DNA of 64,000 bases. Origin: Ectopseudomonas mendocina. GTDB lineage: Bacteria > Pseudomonadota > Gammaproteobacteria > Pseudomonadales > Pseudomonadaceae. The first letter of the stretch is position 1; each line of letters starts with the position of its first letter. A program made the position numbers and the translations under genes. The stretch lies in NCBI RefSeq assembly GCF_016008875.1, contig NZ_JADTQG010000013.1:124001-188000 (forward strand), in the 5' to 3' direction. The notes below the pieces were generated by a model. It was not told the origin of the DNA. It made no database searches and saw nothing but the letters and a program-made list of their open reading frames with translations. Below are positions 18,221 through 26,132 of this stretch, one piece after another.

Positions 18221-20878
18221 ATGCGCACCGAACAATCCAAGACCATCTATCTGAAGGACTATCAGGTTCCCGATTACCTGATCGACGAGACCCACCTGAC
18301 CTTCGAACTGTTCGAGGATCACAGCCTGGTGCATGCGCAGCTGGTCATGCGTCGCAACCCGGAGGCCGGCGCCGGCCTGCCCAAGCTGGTGCTCGATGGC
18401 CAGCAACTGGAACTGCTGGAACTCAAGCTCGACGACCGCGAGCTGGGCGCGGCCGATTACACGCTGACCGACAGCCACCTGACTCTGCAACCGACTCAGG
18501 AACGCTTCGTGGTCGACAGCAGCGTGCGCATCCATCCGGAGAGCAACACCGCGCTGGAAGGCCTGTACAAGTCCGGCAAGATGTTCTGCACCCAATGCGA
18601 GGCCGAGGGCTTTCGCAAGATCACCTTCTACCTCGACCGCCCGGACGTGATGGGCAAGTTCACCACTACGCTCAGCGCCGAGCAGCATGCCTACCCGGTG
18701 CTGCTGTCCAACGGCAATCCGATTGCCAGCGGCAGCGAAGAGGGCGGTCGGCACTGGGCGACCTGGGAAGACCCGTTCAAGAAACCGGCCTATCTGTTCG
18801 CTCTGGTCGCCGGTGATCTCTGGTGCGTGGAGGACAGCTTCACCACCATGAGCAACCGGGAAGTGGCGCTGCGCATCTACGTCGAGCCGGAGAACATCGA
18901 CAAGGTGCAGCACGCCATGGACAGCCTCAAGCGCTCGATGAAGTGGGACGAGGAGGTCTACGGCCGCGAGTACGACCTGGACATCTTCATGATCGTCGCG
19001 GTCAACGACTTCAACATGGGCGCCATGGAGAACAAGGGCCTCAACATCTTCAACTCCAGCTGCGTGCTGGCCAAGGCCGAGACCGCAACCGATGCTGCGC
19101 ACCAGCGCGTCGAAGCGGTGGTGGCGCACGAGTACTTCCACAACTGGTCGGGCAACCGCGTGACCTGCCGCGACTGGTTCCAGTTGTCGCTTAAGGAAGG
19201 TTTCACCGTGTTCCGCGACAGCGAGTTCTCCGCCGATACCCACTCGCGCACGGTCAAGCGCATCGAGGACGTGGCCTACCTGCGCACCCACCAGTTCGCC
19301 GAGGACGCCGGCCCCATGGCCCACCCGGTGCGTCCGGACGCGTACATGGAAATCTCCAACTTCTACACCCTGACCATCTACGAGAAGGGTTCGGAAGTGC
19401 TGCGCATGATCCACACCCTGCTCGGGCCGGAGCTGTTCCGCAAAGGCTCGGATCTGTACTTCGAACGCCATGACGGCCAAGCCGTGACCTGTGACGATTT
19501 CGTCAAGGACATGGAAGATGCCAGCGGTATCGATCTGACCCAGTTCAAGCGCTGGTACACCCAGGCCGGCACGCCGCGCCTCGACGTCAGCGAAGCTTAT
19601 GATGCCGCCGCGCAGACCTACAGCCTGACCTTCCGTCAGAGCTGCCCGGCCACACCGGGGCAGAGCGAGAAGCTGCCGTTCGTGATTCCGGTTGCGCTCG
19701 GCCTGCTCGATGCGCAGGGCAATGAACTGCCGCTACGCCTGCAGGGTGAGAGCGGCGCGCACGGAACCAGTCGCGTGCTGTCGGTGACCGAGGCCGAGCA
19801 GACCTTCACCTTCGAAGGCATTGCCGAAAAACCACTGCCGTCTCTGCTGCGCGGCTTCAGCGCGCCGATCAAGCTCAGCTTCCCCTATGACCGCGACCAG
19901 CTGATGTTCCTCATGCAGCACGATTCCGACGGTTTCAACCGCTGGGAAGCCGGCCAGCAGCTGTCGGTGCAGGTGCTGCAAGAATTGATCGGCCAGCACC
20001 AGCGCGGCGAGGCTCTGGTGCTGGATCAGCGCCTGGTCGCCGCGCTGCGCACTCTGCTCGAGGACGATTCGCTGGATCAGGCCATGGTCGCGGAAATGCT
20101 ATCGCTGCCGGGTGAGGCGTATCTCACCGAGATCAGTGAAGTGGCGGATGTCGAGGCCATCCACGCCGCGCGCGAGTTCGTCCGCAAGGCGTTGGCCGAC
20201 GCACTGTTCGCACCGCTGTGGGCGCGTTACCAGACCAATCGTGAAGCATCCAAAACCACGCCGTACGTGGCCGAGGCGGCGCACTTTGCGCGGCGCAGCC
20301 TGCAGAACATCGCGTTGTCCTACCTGATGCTCAGCGAGAAAACGGAGGTGCTGGCGGCCTGCGTCGACCAGTTCGAGAACGCCGACAACATGACCGAGCG
20401 CCTTGCCGCGCTGGCCGTGCTGGTCAATTCGCCGTTCCAGGAGGAGCAGAGCAAGGCCCTGGCCATGTTCGCCGACTTCTTCAAGGACAATCCGTTGGTG
20501 ATGGATCAGTGGTTCAGCGTGCAGGCCGGCTGCCCGCTGCCGGGCGGCCTGGAGCGCGTGCAGGCGCTGATGCGGCACGAAGCCTTCACCCTCAAGAACC
20601 CGAACAAGGTGCGGGCCCTGATCGGCGCCTTCGCCAACCAGAACCTGGTCAACTTCCATCGCGCGGACGGGGCGGGCTACCGCTTTCTCGCCGACCAAGT
20701 GATCACCCTCAATGCCCTCAACCCGCAGATCGCCTCGCGTCTGCTGGCTCCGCTTACGCGCTGGCGCAAGTACGGCAGCGCCCGTCAAGCGCTGATGAAG
20801 GCCGAACTGGAGCGCATCCTCGCCTCGGGCGAGCTGTCCAGCGATGTCTATGAGGTAGTGAGCAAAAGCCTGGCCTAA
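18221..20878 (+). CDS. pepN: Aminopeptidase N (M1 family)
   Basis: 885 residues, the usual length for proteobacterial PepN, a cytoplasmic zinc aminopeptidase that trims peptides during protein turnover. The exopeptidase motif GAMEN is at 267-271. The zinc site HEYFH is at 303-307, with third ligand Glu326 in LKEG. The N-terminal beta domain (KTIYLKDYQVPDYLIDE) and C-terminal helical repeat domain are complete. It is followed by a strong terminator, so it ends a transcript. Confidence 0.97.
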   Translation: MRTEQSKTIYLKDYQVPDYLIDETHLTFELFEDHSLVHAQLVMRRNPEAGAGLPKLVLDGQQLELLELKLDDRELGAADYTLTDSHLTLQPTQERFVVDSSVRIHPESNTALEGLYKSGKMFCTQCEAEGFRKITFYLDRPDVMGKFTTTLSAEQHAYPVLLSNGNPIASGSEEGGRHWATWEDPFKKPAYLFALVAGDLWCVEDSFTTMSNREVALRIYVEPENIDKVQHAMDSLKRSMKWDEEVYGREYDLDIFMIVAVNDFNMGAMENKGLNIFNSSCVLAKAETATDAAHQRVEAVVAHEYFHNWSGNRVTCRDWFQLSLKEGFTVFRDSEFSADTHSRTVKRIEDVAYLRTHQFAEDAGPMAHPVRPDAYMEISNFYTLTIYEKGSEVLRMIHTLLGPELFRKGSDLYFERHDGQAVTCDDFVKDMEDASGIDLTQFKRWYTQAGTPRLDVSEAYDAAAQTYSLTFRQSCPATPGQSEKLPFVIPVALGLLDAQGNELPLRLQGESGAHGTSRVLSVTEAEQTFTFEGIAEKPLPSLLRGFSAPIKLSFPYDRDQLMFLMQHDSDGFNRWEAGQQLSVQVLQELIGQHQRGEALVLDQRLVAALRTLLEDDSLDQAMVAEMLSLPGEAYLTEISEVADVEAIHAAREFVRKALADALFAPLWARYQTNREASKTTPYVAEAAHFARRSLQNIALSYLMLSEKTEVLAACVDQFENADNMTERLAALAVLVNSPFQEEQSKALAMFADFFKDNPLVMDQWFSVQAGCPLPGGLERVQALMRHEAFTLKNPNKVRALIGAFANQNLVNFHRADGAGYRFLADQVITLNALNPQIASRLLAPLTRWRKYGSARQALMKAELERILASGELSSDVYEVVSKSLA

Positions 20879-20893
20879 GACGGGTTTGGCTCT

Positions 20894-20936
20894 ACAAAAA
20901 AGTGTTACCAGCCTCTGGTTGGTAACACTTTTTTGT
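20894..20936. terminator. Intrinsic terminator after pepN
   Basis: ACAAAAAAGTGTTACCA and TGGTAACACTTTTTTGT form a near-perfect 17-bp stem around GCCTCTGGT. The stem itself carries the A/T tracts, so it can work in both directions. Confidence 0.92.
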
Positions 20937-21330
20937 TACCCAATGAAATATGCATGTGACTGGTTATACATTCAGACACTAAGCTCCGGCTTCGTTACTT
21001 GACGGCAGGACCAACTTCGTTGCTCTCCAGTACGGCGAGAGTGGCATAAAGCGTCGGATCGTAGGACAAGATGCGCCAGTTTTTCTGACGCATTGGTCAG
21101 TGGCTGATCAGTCACGAAAAGAAATCGGCCAACGGCTCTCCCAAGCCGGTTTGCGCTGATACACCTGTTTGAATTGGCACCATGGTTGCAACGGCAAGCG
21201 ACGTTTGACCGCGCGTTCCAGCGCTCGGTCCTGAATGCGCACTGCAAATAAAAAGCCGTCGTCAGTACGGTAAATCGCGGCCGGTTACCGGATCGCCCAA
21301 AAGAATGATCTGTCCACGGAGTGAGTCTCG
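20937..21330 (+). promoter_or_regulatory. Regulatory region of the DUF1302 operon
   Basis: This 394-base non-coding gap contains a consensus sigma-54 promoter (separate entry), an upstream dyad GGTCAG-TGG-CTGATC (21095-21109) and a predicted leader of about 130 nt. The dyad centre is roughly 100 bp before the expected transcription start, where enhancer-binding proteins usually bind. AATAAAAA (21246-21253) in the leader fits the Crc/Hfq AANAANAA pattern but lies about 80 nt from the start codon. I see no coding frame with protein-like composition. Confidence 0.55.
21174..21190 (+). promoter_or_regulatory. Sigma-54 (RpoN) -24/-12 promoter
   Basis: TTGGCAC-CATGG-TTGCA matches the consensus TGGCAC-N5-TTGC(A/T) with both invariant GG and GC doublets and correct spacing. 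Transcription should start near 21202, 129 nt before the DUF1302 ATG. It points toward the four-gene DUF1302 operon and nothing else. Confidence 0.8.
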
Positions 21331-23340
21331 ATGGAAATTAAGTCCCGCAAGCCTGTTCTACGTTTTGCTCCGGCCAAGGCCGGCTTTGCGTTCGCTGGCG
21401 TTCTGCCGTTGCTGGTCGCCGCTCAGGCTCAAGCGGTGGAGTTCAGCTTCGCCGACAACGAAATCACCGGTTCCATCGACACCACCATCTCCTACGGCCA
21501 GTTGTGGCGCGTTCAGGGGCAGGACAAGAACAATAACGACATCAACACCAACGACGGTAATCGCAACTTCGATACCGGCCTGGTTTCCGAAGTGTTCAAG
21601 ATCACCAGTGACCTTGAAGCGTCTTACCAAAACTACGGCGTCTTCGTTCGTGGTACCGCTTTCTATGACACCCAGATCATGGACAAGCGCAATGATTACA
21701 ACGATACGCTGTCGGGAATTCAGCCCAGCCAGACCTATCCGAGAAACAACTCCTTCACGCGTGAGACCCGCCATAAGGCCGGTCGTGATGCGCAGATTCT
21801 AGATGCCTATGTCTATGGCAACTGGGACGTCGGTGATATGCCAGTGTCCGGCCGCCTGGGCAAACAGGTTTTCAACTGGGGGGAAGGCCTGTTCTATCGT
21901 GGCGGCGTGAATACCACCAACCCGGTCGATGCCGCCAAGTTCCGTCTGCCTGGCTCGGAAGTGAAGGAAGTGCTGGTGCCTGTCGAAGCGCTGAGCTTCA
22001 ACCTTGGCCTGACCGACAACCTGTCGATGGAAGCTTTCTATCAGTGGAACTGGAAAGAAACCGCTATCGACCCGGTCGGCACTTATTTCTCCGAAACCGA
22101 CCTGTTCGCTGATGGTGGCAATACTGCTTATACCACTCAGGCTGCCATGGCGAACCCGCTTTTCCAAACGGTGTACAACGGAGCGGTCAATGGTGGTTTC
22201 CTGGGGCTTCCGGCGAACTTTGGCGGTCTTCAGGGCACTCAGTATTTCGATAGCAACGGCACCATCAAGGTCGCCAATGTCGGGTCCGATATCAACGCCA
22301 AGAATGATGGCCAGTTCGGTGTGGCATTCCGTTATATCGCCGAGGAGCTGAATTCGACGGAGTTCGGTTTCTACTTCGTGAATTACCATGCCAAAGAACC
22401 GACCATCTACGCTGATCTGAATTCCTCCTACGCCGGCCTCAACATCGATCAGCTTGCTGGTCTGGGCAGCTTGTTGGGCGTATCGGCCAGCAGTTATGAC
22501 GATCTGGTGTCTCAGGCAGCAACTAATCCTGCTGCAGCTACCGTCCTTGGACTGGTCAATGGTGCTGCCGCAGTCGACGTCGCCAACCAGGTCAATGCCC
22601 GCCGCGAGTATGCTGAAGACATCCGTATGTACGGCATGAGCTTCAATACCACGGTCGGCCTTGCATCCGTCTTCGGTGAACTTTCCTATCGTCCGAACCT
22701 GCCTATCGGCATTGCCACCACCAACGATTTGCTAGGTGACCTGCTTGGTCAGGCGGCCCCGCTGGCAGACGGCCGTGACGTCAATATCGGCGGCAAGATG
22801 GTCGATATCACCGGGCAGATTCACAACAGCGAGCGTGTCGAGGCCTTCAACACCTCGCTGGGCACCATCTACAACTTCGGCCCGTCGTTTGGCTTCGACT
22901 CGCTGTTCGGCGTGGCCGAGCTGGCGTCCGAGCATATCCGTGGCAGCAGCCTGCAATACACCGCTTGGGACGGCACCAACCGCTACTACTCCGGCCGTGG
23001 CAACACCTCGTATGTCGGTAACAGTGATCGTGACAATCGCGCCGACCAGATCAACAAGAACTCCTACGGCTACACGCTGGTGCTCTCCGGCACCTGGAAC
23101 GACGTTTACGCAGGTGTGAACCTGTCGCCGTTCGCAGTGTTCAAGCACGATTTCGAAGGCAACTCGCACCAGACCGGCAACTTCATCGAAGGCCGCAAGG
23201 CGTACACCGTTGGTATGCGTGCCAGCTACCTGAACAGCCTGGAGGCCGAGATCCAGTACACCGAGTTCTATGGCGCTGGCGAGAACAACGGTGCGCGTGA
23301 TCGCGACAACATCGGGCTGAACGTCAAGTACTCCTTCTAA
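21331..23340 (+). CDS. DUF1302 outer-membrane beta-barrel protein
   Basis: 669 residues. A signal peptide ends near AAQAQA, and the mature protein has alternating amphipathic strands and a terminal aromatic (GLNVKYSF), an outer-membrane barrel signature. FSFADNEITGSIDTTISYGQ, GKQVFNWGEGLFYRGGVNTTNP and ADQINKNSYGYTLVLSG are typical DUF1302 blocks. The family is co-encoded with DUF1329, YCF48-like and MMPL proteins in many hydrophobe-degrading proteobacteria. Transport of lipids, sterols or other hydrophobic compounds is suspected but not shown. It lies directly downstream of the sigma-54 promoter and has GGAG nine bases before ATG. Confidence 0.9.
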   Translation: MEIKSRKPVLRFAPAKAGFAFAGVLPLLVAAQAQAVEFSFADNEITGSIDTTISYGQLWRVQGQDKNNNDINTNDGNRNFDTGLVSEVFKITSDLEASYQNYGVFVRGTAFYDTQIMDKRNDYNDTLSGIQPSQTYPRNNSFTRETRHKAGRDAQILDAYVYGNWDVGDMPVSGRLGKQVFNWGEGLFYRGGVNTTNPVDAAKFRLPGSEVKEVLVPVEALSFNLGLTDNLSMEAFYQWNWKETAIDPVGTYFSETDLFADGGNTAYTTQAAMANPLFQTVYNGAVNGGFLGLPANFGGLQGTQYFDSNGTIKVANVGSDINAKNDGQFGVAFRYIAEELNSTEFGFYFVNYHAKEPTIYADLNSSYAGLNIDQLAGLGSLLGVSASSYDDLVSQAATNPAAATVLGLVNGAAAVDVANQVNARREYAEDIRMYGMSFNTTVGLASVFGELSYRPNLPIGIATTNDLLGDLLGQAAPLADGRDVNIGGKMVDITGQIHNSERVEAFNTSLGTIYNFGPSFGFDSLFGVAELASEHIRGSSLQYTAWDGTNRYYSGRGNTSYVGNSDRDNRADQINKNSYGYTLVLSGTWNDVYAGVNLSPFAVFKHDFEGNSHQTGNFIEGRKAYTVGMRASYLNSLEAEIQYTEFYGAGENNGARDRDNIGLNVKYSF

Positions 23341-23456
23341 GAGGCGTCTGCCGATTGCTGCGTTTCGCTGCTTCGTAGACATGCTCTGTACCTATAACCA
23401 GAAACACGCCGGGCGCTGCTAAGGGCCCGGCAAATACTCTTCACGGAGAATTACCC

Positions 23457-24827
23457 ATGCTGAACAAGCACAGGCTGATGGCCGTAGCCGTTGCACTGGC
23501 GTTTTCCGCCGGTTCCGCGCTGGCTGCCGTTTCCCCGCAGGAAGCCGCCAAGCTCGGCGACACCCTGACGCCCTTCGGCGCCGAGAAGGCTGGCAACGCT
23601 GCCGGCACCATCCCGGCCTGGACCGGTGGCATCACCCAACCGCCGGCGGGTTACACCCGCTCGGGCCAGCACCACGTCAATCCGTTCCCGGACGACAAGC
23701 CGCTGTTCACCATCACCGCGGCCAACCTGAGTCAGTACGAGGCCAACCTGACTCCCGGTCAGATCGCCATGTTCAAGGCTTATCCGGAAACCTACCAGAT
23801 GCCGGTTTACCAGACCCGCCGCTCCGGCTCCGCGCCGCAGTGGGTCTACGACAACACCTTGAAAAACGCCACAAGCGCCCAGCTGGCCGATGGCGGCAAC
23901 GGTTTCACCAATGCCTATGGCGGCATTCCGTTCCCGATCCCGCAGAACGGCGTGGAAGCGCTGTGGAACCACATCGCTCGCTACCGCGGTACCTACATCG
24001 TACGCCGCGCCTCGGAAGTGGCGGTGCAGCGCAACGGTTCCTACTCGCTGGTCACCTCGCAGCAGGAAGCGCTGTTCAAGTACTACCTGCAGAACGGCTC
24101 TTTCGCCGACCTGAACAACATCATGTTCTACTACCTGTCGTTCACCACCAGCCCGGCGCGTCTGGCCGGTGGCGCGACCCTGGTTCACGAGACCCTGGAT
24201 CAGGTCAAGGAACCGCGTCAGGCCTGGGGCTACAACGCTGGTCAGCGTCGCGTGCGCCGTGCGCCGAACCTGGCTTACGACACGCCGATCGCTGCTGCTG
24301 ACGGCCTGCGTACCGCCGATGACACCGACATGTTCAACGGTGCTCCGGATCGCTACGACTGGAAGCTGGTGGGCAAGAAGGAAATCTACATCCCGTACAA
24401 CAACTACCAGGTCACCAGCCCTGACGTTAAGTACAAGGATCTGCTGCAGGTCGGTCACCTCAACCCGGCACTGACCCGCAACGAGCTGCACCGCGTATGG
24501 GTGGTCGAAGGCACGCTGAAGTCCGGCGCCCGCCACATCTACTCCAAGCGCACTCTGTTCCTCGACGAGGACAGCTGGCAGGCCGCGGTAGTGGATCAGT
24601 ACGACGGCCGTGGTGAGCTGTGGCGCGTTTCCATCGCCTATCTGAAGAACTACTACGACCTGCCGACCACCTGGTCCGCACTCGATGTGTTCCACGACCT
24701 GCAGGCGCGTCGTTACCACGTGCAGAATCTGGACAACGAAGAGAACAACACCATCGACTTCACCCAGGCGGTCCCGGACGACGGTTATTTCAAACCGGCT
24801 GCCCTGCGTCGCCGCGGCACTCGATAA
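23457..24827 (+). CDS. DUF1329 exported protein
   Basis: 456 residues with a signal peptide (ending near AGSALA), periplasmic or outer-membrane associated. Typical DUF1329 blocks are SPQEAAKLGDTLTPFGAEKAG, GTIPAWTGGI and NPFPDDKPLFTI. Further blocks include GGIPFPIPQNGVEALWNHI and RRAPNLAYDTPIAAADGLRT. The family has a LolA/LppX-like lipid-binding fold in related proteins, consistent with carrying a hydrophobic ligand across the periplasm (inference). It begins 117 bases after the DUF1302 gene with GGAG before the ATG, and is followed by a terminator-like hairpin that may set the expression ratio between the first and second halves of the operon. Confidence 0.9.
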   Translation: MLNKHRLMAVAVALAFSAGSALAAVSPQEAAKLGDTLTPFGAEKAGNAAGTIPAWTGGITQPPAGYTRSGQHHVNPFPDDKPLFTITAANLSQYEANLTPGQIAMFKAYPETYQMPVYQTRRSGSAPQWVYDNTLKNATSAQLADGGNGFTNAYGGIPFPIPQNGVEALWNHIARYRGTYIVRRASEVAVQRNGSYSLVTSQQEALFKYYLQNGSFADLNNIMFYYLSFTTSPARLAGGATLVHETLDQVKEPRQAWGYNAGQRRVRRAPNLAYDTPIAAADGLRTADDTDMFNGAPDRYDWKLVGKKEIYIPYNNYQVTSPDVKYKDLLQVGHLNPALTRNELHRVWVVEGTLKSGARHIYSKRTLFLDEDSWQAAVVDQYDGRGELWRVSIAYLKNYYDLPTTWSALDVFHDLQARRYHVQNLDNEENNTIDFTQAVPDDGYFKPAALRRRGTR

Positions 24828-24847
24828 TAGTTGTGTAGCTTCAAGCG

Positions 24848-24875
24848 AAGGCCGCTACAGTAGTAGCGGCCTTTT
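24848..24875 (+). terminator. Intrinsic terminator after the DUF1329 gene
   Basis: AAGGCCGCTAC-AGTA-GTAGCGGCCTT is a perfect 11-bp stem followed by TT and then CG. The YCF48 and MMPL genes continue on the same strand 144 bases later, so it either reduces downstream expression or separates two units. Confidence 0.85.
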
Positions 24876-24998
24876 CGTATCAGTATGGCGAATAGGCTTC
24901 TATCACGCGGGTTCGGCCTTAACAAAACATAACGTCGCGCCAATTGTCAGGGCTTTCCGAAGCTCGCTAGGATGGGCGGGATCAGTAGTACCGCCTAT

Positions 24999-25006
24999 AA
25001 CAAGAA
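24999..25006 (+). promoter_or_regulatory. CA motif upstream of the YCF48-like gene
   Basis: AACAAGAA (AANAANAA) immediately precedes the GGGGGAAGG ribosome site and lies 13 bases before the ATG. The position and sequence fit Hfq/Crc repression sites. Confidence 0.5.
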
Positions 25007-25019
25007 AGGGGGAAGGTAT

Positions 25020-26114
25020 ATGAGTGAGCCCGTCATGCGGCGCACCCAGTCCGGTCTGGCGCCCAATCCGGTGCGCAAGTCGGCGCTCCGTGTCCATTCG
25101 CCGCTGGCTAAAGCGCTCTCGCTGTGCAGTGTGCTTTCCGTTCTGGCTTTCGGCGCCGCGCCCTTGCAGGCCGAGACCACGGCTGCAGCTGAGGCCGGCT
25201 TCGCCATCGAGTCGCCCAAGGCCGTGCACAGTCTGCTGCTCGATGTCGCCAACACCGGCGAACGCCTGGTTGCCGTTGGTGACCGTGGCCACATTCTTTA
25301 CTCCAACGACCAGGGGCAAAGCTGGCAGCAGGCCAAGGTGCCGACCCGGCAGATGCTGACCTCCCTGTTCTTCGTCGATGCCAAGCATGGCTGGGTGGTC
25401 GGCCACGATTCGCAGATTCTCGCCACGACCGATGGCGGGCTGACCTGGACCAGCCAGTTCGAAGACCTTGAGCGCGAAGCGCCGCTGCTGGATATCTGGT
25501 TCAAGGACCTGCAGACCGGTTACGCCGTAGGAGCCTACGGCGCGCTGCTGGAAACCACCGACGGTGGCCAGAACTGGGAAGACGTCAGCGACCGTCTCGA
25601 CAACGAGGACGCCTATCACCTCAACGCCATCACCGCGGTAAAGGGCGCCGGGCTGTTCGTTGTCGGCGAGCTGGGTGGCATGTTCCGTTCGCGCGACTGG
25701 GGCGAAACCTGGGAGACCGTCGAAGACAAACCCTACGAGGGCTCGCTGTTCGGCGCGCTGGGCACCGATGAAGCCGGCACGCTGCTGGTTTACGGCCTGC
25801 GCGGCCACCTGTTCCGCTCCACCGATTTCGGTGACAGCTGGCAGCAGATCTCCCTCAACACACCGAACAATGGTCCGCTGGAATTCGGTCTCGCCGATGG
25901 CACGCTGCTCGGCGATGGTAGCGTCGCGGTGGTGGGGCATGGCGGTACCGTGCTGCGCAGCACGGATCACGGCCAGACGTTCAGCCTGATCAATCGCCCC
26001 GACCGCCTTTCGCTGGCCGGGGTAACTGCACTGGATAACGGCAACCTGATCCTGGTGGGGCAGGGCGGCGTTCACCTCGCCGCTTCGACCGGCGCCGATC
26101 TGGGCCAACAATAA
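25020..26114 (+). CDS. YCF48-like beta-propeller exported protein
   Basis: 364 residues. After a long N-terminal region containing a hydrophobic export segment (LAKALSLCSVLSVLAFGAAPLQA), the protein has repeated blades of the YCF48/BNR type. Examples are VGDRGHILYSNDQGQSWQQA, VGHDSQILATTDGGLTW, VGAYGALLETTDGGQNWE and FRSTDFGDSWQQ, which predict a periplasmic propeller. Photosystem II Ycf48/HCF136 is the name-giving member, but here the partner is the MMPL exporter 18 bases downstream. ATG 25020 has a strong GGAAGG. A scaffold or substrate-binding role for the transporter is inferred. Confidence 0.88.
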   Translation: MSEPVMRRTQSGLAPNPVRKSALRVHSPLAKALSLCSVLSVLAFGAAPLQAETTAAAEAGFAIESPKAVHSLLLDVANTGERLVAVGDRGHILYSNDQGQSWQQAKVPTRQMLTSLFFVDAKHGWVVGHDSQILATTDGGLTWTSQFEDLEREAPLLDIWFKDLQTGYAVGAYGALLETTDGGQNWEDVSDRLDNEDAYHLNAITAVKGAGLFVVGELGGMFRSRDWGETWETVEDKPYEGSLFGALGTDEAGTLLVYGLRGHLFRSTDFGDSWQQISLNTPNNGPLEFGLADGTLLGDGSVAVVGHGGTVLRSTDHGQTFSLINRPDRLSLAGVTALDNGNLILVGQGGVHLAASTGADLGQQ

Positions 26115-26117
26115 CAA
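26107..26117 (+). promoter_or_regulatory. Overlapping CA motifs upstream of the MMPL gene
   Basis: AACAATAACAA contains two overlapping AANAANAA matches, just before the GGGAG ribosome site of the transporter gene and over the stop codon of the YCF48-like gene. It is a candidate Hfq/Crc site. Confidence 0.5.
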
Positions 26118-26132
26118 GCCGGGAGCCTTTGC

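Noticed and set aside
20972..21247. 91-codon minus-strand frame in the DUF1302 control region
   Set aside because: It covers the sigma-54 promoter and has no protein-like features.
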